The notes beneath the pieces are model-generated. The model did not search any database and was not told the origin of the DNA. It saw only the letters and a list, made by a program, of their open reading frames with translations. From positions 11,705,199 through 11,769,198 of the forward strand of contig JABAKD010000021.1 in assembly GCA_012845835.1 (NCBI GenBank): a stretch of 64,000 bases of DNA, read 5' to 3'. The stretch comes from Undaria pinnatifida (taxonomy: Eukaryota > Sar > Phaeophyceae > Laminariales > Alariaceae). A program made the position numbers and the translations under genes. Shown here one piece after another: positions 46,381-56,686 of this stretch; the first letter of the stretch is position 1; every line of letters starts with the position of its first letter.

Positions 46381-46979
46381 CGTTTCTTAATACTACGGTA
46401 CTCGCGCCCGGAAGCTGAGCACATCCTCTAAAAACGAACATACAACGAGTTGGCGGTGTGCATGGCGACAAGCGCTTCCACAGCACGCGATGCATATACC
46501 GTAAAACGAAAAAAAGCGGGGAAACAAAAAAAAACAGGGAAAAAAAGCTGAAAAGAAGAGGCCGAGAAAGTATATACATCTTCACCATCATACCGTAAGT
46601 ATTATTGGGTGCGCGTGGTCTACTCTCAACCCGTCTTCTTTCGTGCTGTGAGTACGCCCGTACAGGTACGCGTTACTTATCATGCAGCGCGTGTGTCGTG
46701 CGACTCTCCCTCTCTCTGCGGTGCAGCTTCGGATGGTCCACCGATGATATCCTCCCTCAGCACACATTTTCGCTCGACACAATAACCGATGCCGTGATTG
46801 TCAGCTATTCCCACGCCTTCCCCGCCCCAACTCACAAAAAAAAAAACTCTTACAACGCGAGATCAACAAACGTATTAATGTATTCGCCGAGAGCTCACGG
46901 GAAAAAAGGTGAGAGATACCTCTGTCCCTCGGCAAAGGGCGACCTTGTTGGAGACGTCCCGTCGGCATCCTGGGGAGAG

Positions 46980-47115
46980 TAATATAGTTCGTTCGTCTGT
47001 TTCGTGGGGCTGGGCTCCACAGAGTGATATTGTTCGGGGGTCTGTGTCGTGGGGCTGGGCTCCACAGAGTTATATTGTTCGTTCTGCCGTGGAGTGAGGC
47101 TGGGCTCCAGGAAGA
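46980..47115. repeat. Tandem repeat of about 53 bp, three units
   Basis: AGT.ATAT(A/T)GTTCG.., GTGGGGCTGGGCTCCA(C/G) repeated. A diverged unit (GATATTGTTCATGC...GTGGGGCCAGGCTC) lies at 47258-47300. Confidence 0.8.
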
Positions 47116-48157
47116 GGGGGGTACATACGGTATAGGTCACGACAAAATCAGGTGAAGTTTAATTGGGGGCTCAAGACGGATGTCATGCAAGGGATGATAT
47201 CAAACATAGCCAGAGAGTTAGAACTGACATAATATTGGGCTAGAGCCAGGGACAGCGATATTGTTCATGCTGCTGTGTCGATCGTGGGGCCAGGCTCAAC
47301 AGGAAGCAGGATAACATAAGATAGCTTGCGACATAAGCCAGTACATTTGAATTGGGGGTCAATCAAGGAAGGGGAGGTTAGACCAAAACAAACATGGAAT
47401 CTTGGAAATTAGGATCCGATAAACGTTCCTTTAAGTCGGGCGAACTATGAAGTAGGGCAGAGGGGGGGGGGGGGGGCGCTACAAACGCAAAACAATCTGA
47501 CCGCAGACACACAGGACAATTGAGACGGAAAACAAGGCAGTTCGGGGACAGATTAGGGGACAGCATCGGCGGGGGTTGGCTTGTATCCCGGGGGTATCTC
47601 ACGTTGAAAAAGGAAAGAACAGCTCTTTGGAAACTTCGTAAAATAAACAATTAGCCACCACGCAAGTATGGCTCGGCAAGAGTAACACCGATCGTCCCGA
47701 ACGAGCTTGTGGTTTAGTTTATGTTTTGTGTTTTACTTTAATCCATTTCCAGTTCCTAAAATTATTCTAGTCTAACTCCAAGTGCTTTTTCCTCATGTCG
47801 GGAGTGCGGTGCTAACAGGGCTAACAGCTAAGCAACCAGCGGCACCGCGAAGACGCAGGGATTGATTGTATCACTTCAGCTGTGCCAGAAGATCGCTGAG
47901 GAGGGGCACCATCTCCTACGTTTGAGATCGAAAGCAAAGAAAGAGAGATGCATCGAAAAAAAAAAGGAAAAATAAGTGGAGGACAAACAGGAATAGAAAA
48001 AAGGAAGAAAAAAAAAAAAAAAAACGGCCGGGGGGTTTGGGGGATGGGGGAAGGAGGAAAGAGGCGGGAAAAAGAACGGGACGAAACAAAAAAAAAGACC
48101 GCTACGTAGCGAGATCCTGCACGAACAGCAAAAAATGAAAGAGTAAATTGTTCATAC

Positions 48158-48327
48158 CTCCCGGCATGCAAGGAGTTGTTGGAGGCAGAGAAGGCCGGTG
48201 AAACGAGCGCTTTTGCCCTGTTCATGACTTTTTCTGTGGCCTTCTTGAACGCGGCGCCGGGTACGTTCCAACGGCGTTGGTCGCCGCTGATGAGCACGGT
48301 CACTTCCATCAGGCCATTGCTCTTCGC
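48158..48327 (-). CDS. FNR/cyt-b5-reductase-like gene, NAD-domain exon
   Basis: Acceptor TTTTGTTTTGCAG at 48328, donor GCCGGGAG|GTATGA at 48157. It encodes SNGLMEVTVLISGDQRRWNV and AFKKATEKVMNRAKALVS; the first part fits the strand after the (D)LYGG.E helix of FNR-type NAD domains. It starts in phase 0, as does the end of the 53363 exon. It ends with two bases, which the first base of the 38379-38664 exon completes. The intron upstream ends in a tandem array of copies of this very splice site. Confidence 0.7.
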
Positions 48328-49620
48328 CTGCAAAACAAAAAAGAAAAACGAAAGCAAAAAAAAAAAAAAAAGTTGCACGATAAAAAAAGTTGCACGATAA
48401 AAAAGTCAAAAATCAGGCCATTGCTCCTCGCCTGCAAAACAACGAAAAGAAGAAAGAAAATATGCACAATTAAAAACACAAACATCAATCAGGCCATTGC
48501 TCTTCGCCTGAAAAGCAAAAAAGAAAGAAAAGACAGATGCACGATCAAGTTTTTCAGATCATTGCTCTTCGCCTGCAAGACAATTGAAGGGAAAATAATG
48601 TGTATGATCTCCAGAAATTCGGTCGTTGCTCTTCGCCTGCAAAATCCAGAAGAAGAAAGAAAATAAAATATGCAAGATTAAAACATCAGAAAAATGCCGG
48701 TTGCTCGTCGCCTTCAAATCCCGAAAGAAGAAGAAAGGAGAAAGAAAATATTCACGATAAAAAAAAACTCAGAAATCAGGCCATTCATTGCTCTTCGCCT
48801 GCAAAACCGAAAAAAGAAGAAACAAATAAAAGATGCACGACTAAACAATCAGAACTCAGGCCATTGCCCTTCGCCTGCAAGCCAATTAGAGGAAGGAGCA
48901 GATGTATCGCACGTTTGAAAAATCAGAAATCAGGCCATTCATCTTCGCCTGAAAACAAAAAAAGAAAGAAAATATGCACCATTAAAAAAAATCAGAAATG
49001 AATCAGGCCATTCATCTTCGCCTGAAAACAAAAAAAGAAAGAAAAATTTGCACCATTAAAAAAAATTAAAAAATCAATCAGGCCATAATTGACGTTCGCC
49101 TGAAAACAAGAAAAAAACGAAACGCAAAGATGCACGTTCAGACTAAGCAAACAGAAATCATGCCATTCATTGCTGTTCGCCTGCAACACCCAAAGGAAGA
49201 AGAAATAAGAAAGAAAGAAACGATTCACGATTGAAAAACTCAGAAATCCATTGCCCTTCGCCTGCAAAATAAAAAAAAAGGACGAACGAAAGTAAAGATG
49301 CACGATTAAAAACTCAGAGATCCATCGCCCTTCGCCTGCAAAACAGAAAAAAAAGAACGGAAGAAAGCAAAGATGCACGAATGAAAAATCAGAAATCAGG
49401 CCATGGCTCTTCGCCTTGCAAAACTAAAAAAGGAAGAAGGAAAAATGTGGATGCACGATAAAAAAACAGAAACCATAAATCAGGCCGATGCTCTTCGCCT
49501 GCAAGACAAACAAAAAGAAACAAACACAAAAAGAAAAGATGCATGATTACGAAATAAAAAAAAATCAGGCCGCTGCTCTCTTCCTTCTTCGCCCGCAAAA
49601 CCAAAACAAAGGAAGAAGAG
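48328..49620 (-). repeat. About 16 tandem copies of the 3' splice site of the adjacent exon
   Basis: Read on the minus strand, each unit of about 65-100 bp has a pyrimidine-rich TTTCTTC.TTTTTTGTTTT, GCAG, GCGAAGAGCAATGGCCTGAT, a short T-rich spacer and ATCGTGCATCTTT. I count 17 occurrences of the GGCGAAG.GCAATGG-like boundary from 48328 to about 49600, including the one used by the exon at 48158-48327. Most keep AG|GCGAA and a pyrimidine tract, though several lose the CAG (for example TTTTCAGGCGAA variants). Confidence 0.85.
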
Positions 49621-49707
49621 AAATAAGAGAAAAAGAGTGCACAACGGTAGAAAAAAAAAATCCGAAAAAAAAAAATTCGATATTTTCGCGGCGAGGGTGT
49701 TTTTTTC

Positions 49708-49968
49708 GACGTGTCCTACGATAGAGGTACACCACGTTTTTTGTCTTAATACTACCCCTCACTTGAGGAGCTTAAGACATTGCCCTTCTTAACCACAAAA
49801 AACAGACTTGATCCCGGATGAAACACATCCCACCCATGGCCTAGGTACACACGAAAAAAAAAATGGCCTATTAATATAGTTCCGACGATTTTTTTCTTGG
49901 TTAGAGAAGCCCCGGTCGTTCAGAAAACCCCTTCAGACGAAAACTGATACCTACTCGCACGTATGTTA
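49708..49968 (-). mobile_element. MITE family M copy
   Basis: GACGTGTCCTACGATAGAGG at one end; CCATGGCCTAGGTACACACG and CCGACGATTTTTTTCTTGGT inside; CTGATACCTACTCGCACGT at the other end. Confidence 0.65.
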
Positions 49969-50350
49969 AGGTATTAGTGGGGTATTAGTCCGTTTGACCA
50001 CTTGCAAAAGGTTTACCAATAGCTTACCCAAACTTAAGCCTTATAAACACTCTCCCGCCCCCTGAAACGGCGGGACAGCAGGTCGGCCGGATGTACGGGC
50101 GGACCTGTCAATTATCCAAGCCGTTTCATTTCCTGGGTATACCGGGGAGAGTATTTTTCAAGTTCGATCATGGGGTAAGTCTGAAGAAGTTTATTATGGT
50201 GAATGTGGGATTTGAACCCACGACCCCAAAAAAACATGGTCTGTCGACGACGCCATTTGTTAAGGATATTAGTGGGGTTTTTGTAAGGTTACAGGTGGGG
50301 ACGCAGAGTGCCCCCTGCAGGTCTGCCAATTGAGCAGGTCCTCGGAGAGT
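49963..50350 (-). repeat. tRNA-like SINE/TRIM module, copy 1
   Basis: On the minus strand it has a B-box-like GGTTCAAATCC within GTGGGTTCAAATCCCAC (about 50205-50221). Upstream is an anticodon-arm-like ATGGCGTCGTCGACAGACCAT, and near 50010 is an A-box-like TTGCAAGTGGTCAAACGG. The plus strand reads ...TTTATTATGGTGAATGTGG, like an LTR followed by a primer-binding site. It may be a tRNA-derived SINE or a miniature LTR element that copied a long piece of its tRNA primer. Confidence 0.5.
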
Positions 50351-50351
50351 A

Positions 50352-50549
50352 CTCACTTTATTTTCCTTCGTAGAGACGTAGCTTTATTTGATTTCACCAG
50401 AGCCCCGGATAGCTTCTGAGATCGGAGGCACGTGCCTCCGATCTATTCCCTGACTTCCCCGAATATAAAACGCTAACTTATCATACGAAGCCCATCCAAA
50501 TGATCTCAAATTTGGATAATTACAGGCCTTTCGAGGCCGTATCTTAACA
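50352..50549 (-). repeat. LTR copy of the NADAR-bearing element family
   Basis: Its reverse complement begins TGTTAAGATACGGCCTCGAA, contains GGCACGTGCCTCCGATC and AAATAAAGCTACGTCTC, and aligns with 25834-26027. It is followed on its strand by GTACTCTCCGAGGACCTGC, which the 25.8 kb copy lacks. Confidence 0.85.
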
Positions 50550-50646
50550 TATTAGTCCGTTTGACCGCTTGCAATAGGTCAACCAATAGCTTACCCAAAC
50601 TAAGCCTCATAACACGTAGCTCTACATCGTGGCACGCGTCCTTCAC

Positions 50647-50780
50647 AGAAAGTTAGGAAATAGATCGGAGGCACGTGCCTCCGATCTCAGAAGCTATCCG
50701 GGGCTCTGGTGGAATCGAATAAAGCAACGTCTCCACGAAGGAAAAGAAAGCGAGTACTCTCCGAGGACCTGCTCAATTGG
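50647..50780 (+). repeat. Truncated LTR of the same family
   Basis: GAAAGTTAGGAAATAGATCGG through AAATCG(AATAAAGC) to GAGGACCTGCTCAATTGG. It lacks about the first 85 bp and faces the copy at 50352-50549. Confidence 0.85.
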
Positions 50781-50783
50781 CCG

Positions 50784-51240
50784 ATGTTAAGGTGTTAGTG
50801 GGGTATTAGTCCGTTTGACCACTTTCAAAAGGTTAACCAATAGCTTACCCAAACTTAGCCTTATAAACACTCTTCCCCCCTGAAGCGGCCGGATACCAGG
50901 TCGGCCGGATATACGGGCAGACCTGTCAATATCCAAGCCGTTTCATTTCCTGGGCATACCGGGGAAAGTATTTTTCAAGTTCGACATGGGGAAAATCTGA
51001 AAAAGTTTATTATAAAAAATGAAAATACACTCCAGCTGTGAGATCGAAGATTTCGTCGAAACTCATCTTTGCAAGCTGTGTGAGATACTTTATTGTGGTG
51101 GACGTGGGGCTCGAACCCACGACCCAAAAAACCCATGGTCCTGTCGACGACGCCATTTTGAAGGTATTATTAGTGGGGTATTAGTCCGTTTGACTACTTG
51201 CAAAAGGTTAACCTATAGATTACCCAAACTAAGCCTTATA
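50784..51240 (-). repeat. tRNA-like SINE/TRIM module, copies 2-3, with family-B insert
   Basis: Copy 2 (50784-51016) matches 49963-50196. It is interrupted by a family-B fragment (51018-51087: ACACTCCAGCTGTGAGATCG...). It then resumes with the B-box GGTTCGAGCCC (minus, about 51103-51119) and another TTAGTGGGGTATTAGTCCGT segment. A further partial copy is at 52970-53065. Confidence 0.6.
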
Positions 51241-51423
51241 ATATAGACCTGCAGGGGGCACTCTGTGTCCCCACCTATAACCTTACACTCGCCCCGAAAA
51301 TAAAATTTCGAGTTAAGTAAAAGCGCAGCTCGATGGGTGTCCTAGGTACTCGTACAAGAAAAAAAAAAAATGATATTTTCGCAAGTGTTACTACCTTGGG
51401 ATTGATATTTCGAAAAAAAAAAA

Positions 51424-51560
51424 AGAGACGCGTGCTACGATAGAGGTGTACCTTTTTTTGGCGGAAGTGGTTCCTGAATGACGGGGCTCCTTAACCCAAA
51501 TTCGTCCGAAAATCGGCCTCTTTTTTTTTTGCATGATGATTCTCGTTCTATCCCGAGGAC
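51424..51560 (+). mobile_element. MITE family M, left half
   Basis: GACGCGTGCTACGATAGAGG, GAATGACGGGGCTCCTTAAC, CAAATTCGTCCGAAAATCGG. It is nearly identical to the left half at 52025. The rest is replaced by unrelated DNA that includes a GCGCCAGCTAGCGTTGGGCT stretch similar to about 37085-37110. Confidence 0.75.
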
Positions 51561-52024
51561 CAACGCCCGAATGGGTGGGGTGGACCGTAACTGGACCAAG
51601 TCCGGCGGAAGGCCATCTCCCATGGCCAGGGGTTTTGTTAGTGGGTGAGCTTGCGCAAGTCCCACACTACCCGGAAAGATGACATTCCGGGTGGCTATCT
51701 CCACCGAAACTGATCCTCAGGGGACAGGCCGGGTCGACATACACACGCACCCGTATACAACGGCAGCTTGCGCTGCCGGGGTTGTAACGAAGACCACTGA
51801 TAGGGACAGCTTACGCTATACCTACAATGGGACCCGAAGGGTGCGCCAGCTAGCGTTGGGCTGCGAAAGCAACTGAGTTGAATCGACACACGACGCGTAT
51901 GAAAATACGTGGAAGTGTGGTGAGCTAAAGCTTTATTTTTCCCCATCCGCCGGAGGATGAAAAAAAGAAGAAGATATTTTCGCAAATGTTACTACCTTGG
52001 GATTGATATTTCGAAAAAAAAAGA

Positions 52025-52310
52025 GACGCGTGCTACGATAGAGGTACACTTTTTTTGGTGGAAATGTTTCCTGAATGACGGGGCTCCTTAACCCAAATTC
52101 GTCTGAAAATCGGCCATTTTTTTTTTGCATGATGATCCTCGTTCTATGCGTTGGCCATGGGATTTTTTTTCATCCGGTATACGTACAGCGATTTTATTTC
52201 TTTTCTCCACAAAATCAGTTTTTTTTGGGAGAGGTCTTAAGCTCCTCTCAAAATCGAGGGGTAGTATAAGAAAAAAAAGTGGTGCACCTCTATCGTAGTA
52301 GCTACCGTTA
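52025..52310 (+). mobile_element. MITE family M, best-preserved copy
   Basis: Left end GACGCGTGCTACGATAGAGG, right end GTGGTGCACCTCTATCGTAG. Interior GGCTCCTTAACCCAAATTCG, TTGGCCATGGGATTTT and TTTTTTGGGAGAGGTCTTAA. No coding capacity. Confidence 0.85.
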
Positions 52311-52659
52311 TTATCATTGAAAATGCTTTGTTGTCTTGTCGGTGTTCACTCACCCTGACAACATCCGCAGGCGTCGTACACTCGTAACACGCGCGATCGA
52401 AGCATCACACGCGGCTTGCCAAGCTGAGTTTTGATCAATATCCTTCTTGGTCGATCTCACACACACAGCTCAAGTGTGTTTTTTTCTCTTCATTTTTTTT
52501 GGTTAGATGTACATACATTCACAGAATACTGCATCATCTGTAAAAGCGAGCGGCCGGTGTATCACGCAGCTTGCAAATTATGAGTATCGACCCTCAATTT
52601 TTCGCAACTCTCACAGCTGACGCATTTCGAGCTTTGTTTTTTAAAATAATGCCTTTTCC

Positions 52660-52860
52660 GAAGGTTTCGGGTTATAACCCTTTTGGTGCCCCAAACCCTC
52701 TCCGTATACTAATTCCAAGTTACACTTGAAAAAGGGTTTCAAGTTGTGAAGGGGTTACGGTTTCAGGTTATAACCCTTCTAGTGCGCCAAAACCTCTCCC
52801 TATACTAATTCCAAGTTAAACGTCCCCCCAAAAGGGTTTCCAGTTGTGAAGGGGTTATTA
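52660..52860 (+). repeat. Dispersed repeat family T, tandem pair
   Basis: Two units of about 107 bp: GGTTATAACCCTT.T, CTCTCC.TATACTAATTCCAA, AAAAGGGTTTC.AGTTGTGAA. Single copies lie at 46138-46200 (+), 57072-57147 (+), about 53207-53285 (-) and about 42168-42245 (-). Confidence 0.8.
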
Positions 52861-53362
52861 AGAAGCCTCGTCACCAACAACAATAATTTAGCCCAAAAGA
52901 GCACCTCAAGCAACCACCCCCACAAACCCCACAAAAAAAGAGGGTGGTGTGTCATGGTCCTGCGCACGACGACATTTGTTAAGGAATTAGTGTGGTATTA
53001 GTCCGTTTGACCACTTGCAAAAGACTGACCTATAGCTTGCCCAAAGTAAGCCTTGTAACATCTGCCTGGTCGGTGAAAACCCGACGTGCCCTGCCTCGAT
53101 ATTTGCAGGCATGCGAGGCTCCATGACCTTCGTTTAGACCCCGGCTATGCATGAAATGAGTACACCCCCCCTCCCCGGCATCGTAGGGATGCGAGTGTCC
53201 ATGTATGGTCTTAACGCCTTTATAACTGGAAGCCCAATTTTGGGGACAAATTACTTGAAATTAGTATAGGAAGGGGTGCTGGTGTTCTAGAGCTCAGGAT
53301 TACACGAAAATAAGTACATCTCCCCCTTTCCCGCCCCCTCTCCCCCCCCACCATCCCCACAC

Positions 53363-53459
53363 CTGCATCGCGGTGATTTCATCTCCGCCGTAGAGCTCGC
53401 CCTCGCTTACGCACTGCCATACCAGGACAAGCCGAGACTTGCCGAATAACGCGGTTTCC
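53363..53459 (-). CDS. FNR/cyt-b5-reductase-like gene, exon LVLVWQ
   Basis: It encodes ETALFGKSRLVLVWQCVSEG and ELYGGDEITAMQ, matching the second strand-helix of FNR-type NAD domains (L.W..R.E.DL.G..EL). Donor ATGCAG|GTGTGG at 53362. The nearest acceptor AG (AATAACAG, 53460) starts with one base that completes the codon left by the 55670 exon. AGs at about 53487 and 53520, with better pyrimidine tracts, keep the same frame and would lengthen the exon by 9-20 residues. Confidence 0.75.
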
Positions 53460-53769
53460 CTGTTATTCGAGCAGCAGGTTGCGGGCCGTGTGAGTCTGTG
53501 GGGGAGACCGGCGGGAAGGCTGTAACGAAAAGGGAAACAACAACGGAAACAAGCAAAGCACGACAAGCAACGCACGACAGGAACTGGCACACATGCACGT
53601 ACCGTCCGCGTATGGCTGGTATAGCAGCAAGGCTGGTTGGTATATTAGCAAGAGAGCACCCCCCCCCCCCCCCGGTTTTGTTATCCTCGGGGCGAATGGG
53701 TTCGAAATGAAGTTTAATTTCGCCATATTTACCCATTTATGTATCGAGTGCCAATTTCGTTCGATTGCG

Positions 53770-53860
53770 CAATGACCGACGGAAGGACCAACGGAAGGAC
53801 CAACGGAAGAACCGACGGAAGGATCGACGGAAGGACCGACAAAAAGACCGACGGAACCAA
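53770..53860. repeat. Minisatellite of about 12-13 bp, GACCGACGGAAG
   Basis: About seven units of GA(C/T)C(G/A)ACGGAAG. Frames across it give Val-Leu-Pro-Ser repeats that are artefacts. Confidence 0.9.
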
Positions 53861-54100
53861 GTAAAGCGCAACGGAAACCGTACACATATATGTACCGTCC
53901 GTGCATGGCTGGTATAACAAGGGTAGCATTATTGTTATTCTTCGGAAGATGGGGGGGGGGGAAAATAAAGCTTTCCCGCCTGCAAAAGCTGGTATAAATA
54001 TACCTATGATATACCTCAGGCGCAAACACTGACACCGTACGATTTTGCGAAACTTTCCCCCGCCCCTCTGACCGCCTATCCGTACGGTTTTCTTCGACGA

Positions 54101-54210
54101 GGCGTGTGACCCCGCCTCGCCTGCAACAGCGGGCGTCGTGTGACCCCGCCTCGCCTGAAACAGCGGGCGTCGTGTGACCCCGCCTCGCCTGCAACAGCCG
54201 GCGTCGTGGA
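54101..54210. repeat. 36-bp tandem repeat, three units
   Basis: GCGTGTGACCCCGCCTCGCC and TGCAACAGCGGGC repeat three times with one or two changes. Confidence 0.95.
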
Positions 54211-54544
54211 TCGGCCCGCCCGGCACCTTAAAAACGCCCGCGCGAGGCCTCGAGGTTGGGAATCTACGACGGGATCTCCGAAAAACCCTGTTCTTGTAGT
54301 CACGTGTATTGGCGAATGGCCTCACGAAAGGGCGTTACATCTTCTCGCGTTTTTTTTTTTTTTCCCGCTGCGTCCTCTTCGATCTCCTACCGTAGGAGGG
54401 GGCTCACGATAGTGCCGGTATGTGACAGTCCAATATACCGGCATTATTCAGGGCACCGGCACTATTTGATAATAGGGTTACTCTGCTGCTGTAGAGAGTT
54501 TCAGGCATGCCAAGCGATTTCATCGGCAGACTGATTGATTCTAC

Positions 54545-54783
54545 GATAGCCCCCCTCCAAAACCAGCTGTTTTCTTTGACAAACGTTTAATGGCTGCTCG
54601 ACGCTAGGAAAAATACAATTTGAAAACAAAAGTATCCAAAATTTTTCTTGTGTGCAAAGGCCTATCAATCGATGACGTCGGCGTTTCGAGGGACACCGTA
54701 TTTCAGGAGATACGACGGGGAGGTGGCTTTGAAACCGGCGATTTCGTCAAAGAAAAGTCGGGGGGGCTACCGTAGAACGACTC
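54545..54783. repeat. Dispersed repeat family N, copy 2
   Basis: Partner of 43905-44150. Here the frame is broken. It is followed by family-G (CCGGCACTAT) repeats. Confidence 0.6.
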
Positions 54784-54789
54784 GGCACT

Positions 54790-55400
54790 ATAGAGAATCA
54801 TGGCACCATTCAAACAGCACTATTGTGGGCCCCCCACCGCACACGGGTAGCCGGGTGCACGGGCCGGTGGGAACACCAGGTGCCGCCCCGCCGCCCTCTC
54901 GCGCCGGAACCACTACGAACAACGTGCTTCTACAGTGGGGGGTTTCCAATACTGCCGTCTGGGCCAGGCCAACATACCGGCACTATAGAGGAGACGCGTG
55001 CTACGATAGAGGTGCGCCACTTTTTCCTCTGAAGTTTTCTTTTTTAATCTGGGAGCTTAAGACCTCTCCCTCCCAAAAAACTGGTTTGGAGCAACATAAA
55101 ACTGCCACGTATCGGATGCAAAAACCCATGGCCTAGGTACACAACGAGAATCAGGTGAGGGGGAAAGTCGCAATTCCAACAATTTTGGGTTGAGGAGCCC
55201 CGTCATTCAGAAAACATTTCAGACGAAAAGTGATACCTCTATATCGTAGCATGCATCTCAGCAGGGCACGGACCTCCTGGCAATAAGGTTACTGTACTGT
55301 AGGAATTTCCATGTCATCACAAGCGATTTCATCGGCACTATATAGAGCAGTGGCAGTATTCAACCGGCACTATTGGGGGTCGACTACTGCTGTATCATAG
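54790..55400. repeat. CCGGCACTAT-type dispersed repeats around a MITE
   Basis: CGGCACTATA, GGCACCATTC.AACAGCACTA and GCGATTTCATCGGCACTATA motifs recur at 54415-54535, 54787-54985 and 55262-55380 and again at 61528-61660. The MITE at 54993-55258 is inserted among them. Confidence 0.6.
54993..55258 (-). mobile_element. MITE family M copy (266 bp)
   Basis: GACGCGTGCTACGATAGAGG at one end, AGTGATACCTCTATATCGTA at the other; CCATGGCCTAGGTACACAAC and TGGGTTGAGGAGCCCCGTCA inside. Confidence 0.85.
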
Positions 55401-55669
55401 ATTTTATTGCTCATTGCGCTACATTTTCAAGTTTTTTGTTCAATCTTAAGTCAAGGTTCTGGGTCATTATTCGTTGGAATACCGATATTATGGTGTGATT
55501 GCTCATCGGGTTACACTTCCAGTTTTCCTAAAAAAAAACAGTTTTCTGATAATCAGTTAACTCATAATATCGTTAGTGTTATATTATACCCTATAGATGT
55601 ACGCCTAGGCCGTGGAATTCGTCCCTCAGACCCGTGAATATCATGCGCTACACAGTTTCAGTATCGCAC

Positions 55670-55712
55670 CTGGATTTCGACAAGGCCTGGTAGTCTCGTA
55701 TCTGCTGAACCA
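55670..55712 (-). CDS. FNR/cyt-b5-reductase-like gene, 43-bp micro-exon
   Basis: A long pyrimidine tract (CCCTCCCCGACCTTCAG) precedes it and GTGCGA follows. It supplies TG...AG: the TG completes ATG with the last base of the 57178 exon, and the final AG pairs with the first base of the 53363 exon. The encoded VQQIRDYQALSKS follows GTGINP-M, as in the family pattern GTG..PM.Q.I. Only both phases together with the peptide sense make this call. Confidence 0.7.
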
Positions 55713-56135
55713 CTGAAGGTCGGGGAGGGGAACGGGGGGGGGGAGGGGGCAGCCAGAGCCACGCGTAAAACGTAAGCGCAAGCGTTGACGATCGATGAGT
55801 TAATAAAAAGGCAGCGGGCGACGTTGAAGATTTGACGTTGAGAAAAAACGAATAATTTGAAAAAAAAGAAAAAATAAAGGGGGGGAAAAAAGAAAACAAA
55901 AGAAGATTGGCATTACGAAAAAACGGATCAACTAAACATGGCGCCATCCATGCATGGCGGGACCAAAGCACGTGTGGAAGAGTTCAGGCCATCGAAAAAA
56001 GGACGAAGAGGGACGGGTAGGGGCGGGGGGGGGGGGAGGGGAGGGGGAGGGGGGGGGGGAAAGGAGTAATGTCGACCGAGGTTTCGGCGAAGTTTGGTTT
56101 TGCTTTGAGGCGGTTTGAACCTCAAGTGAAATGAA

Positions 56136-56427
56136 TGACGAGGGCTACCATCGAGGTAGAACTTTTTGCCTGAGAAGTTTTCTGAATGACGAGGAGCTTC
56201 TCAGCCCAAGATCGTCATACTTCCTTTTTTTCTTGTTCTCGTTCTTGTTCTTCTTAGAATGGCTTTCGTTGTATACCTACGCCATGGGATTATCAGTTGG
56301 GTGCGCAGCTCTTTCGTTTTCCCTCTAAATCAGCGCTCAGGAGGGGTAGGGGTAGATGGAGCTCCTCAAGTGGTTGAGAGCCTACGGAACACAAAACACG
56401 GTGTGAACCTCTACCGTAGCACGCGTC
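56136..56427 (+). mobile_element. MITE family M copy
   Basis: GACGAGGGCTACCATCGAGG start; ACCTCTACCGTAGCACGCGTC end; interior CTACGCCATGGGATTATC. Confidence 0.7.
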
Positions 56428-56686
56428 GAATGTCGGCCAAGCGCAGGTGTTTGGGGCTGAGTTACACGGCGCTCCTCACACGAGCGACCTCAGAAATAAC
56501 TATGCTATGTTTCGAAGTACCCCCACAACAGTAGCACTCACTCGTGCGCGATCCTGCTCGAAGCGTGCAGCTATACACAGGGTCACCGCACGGTGGGGGA
56601 TGTGGCGACAAATCTCGTCTGGGCTCCATCTACACGGAGGAAGCTCAATACCTCGGCCGAAACATTACTTCGAAGGCATTCGAAAC

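Noticed and set aside
48300-49620. CRISPR-like array (regular short repeats)
   Set aside because: The units vary in length and sequence, the 'spacers' are A-rich low complexity, the organism is eukaryotic and the repeat is an intron-exon junction.
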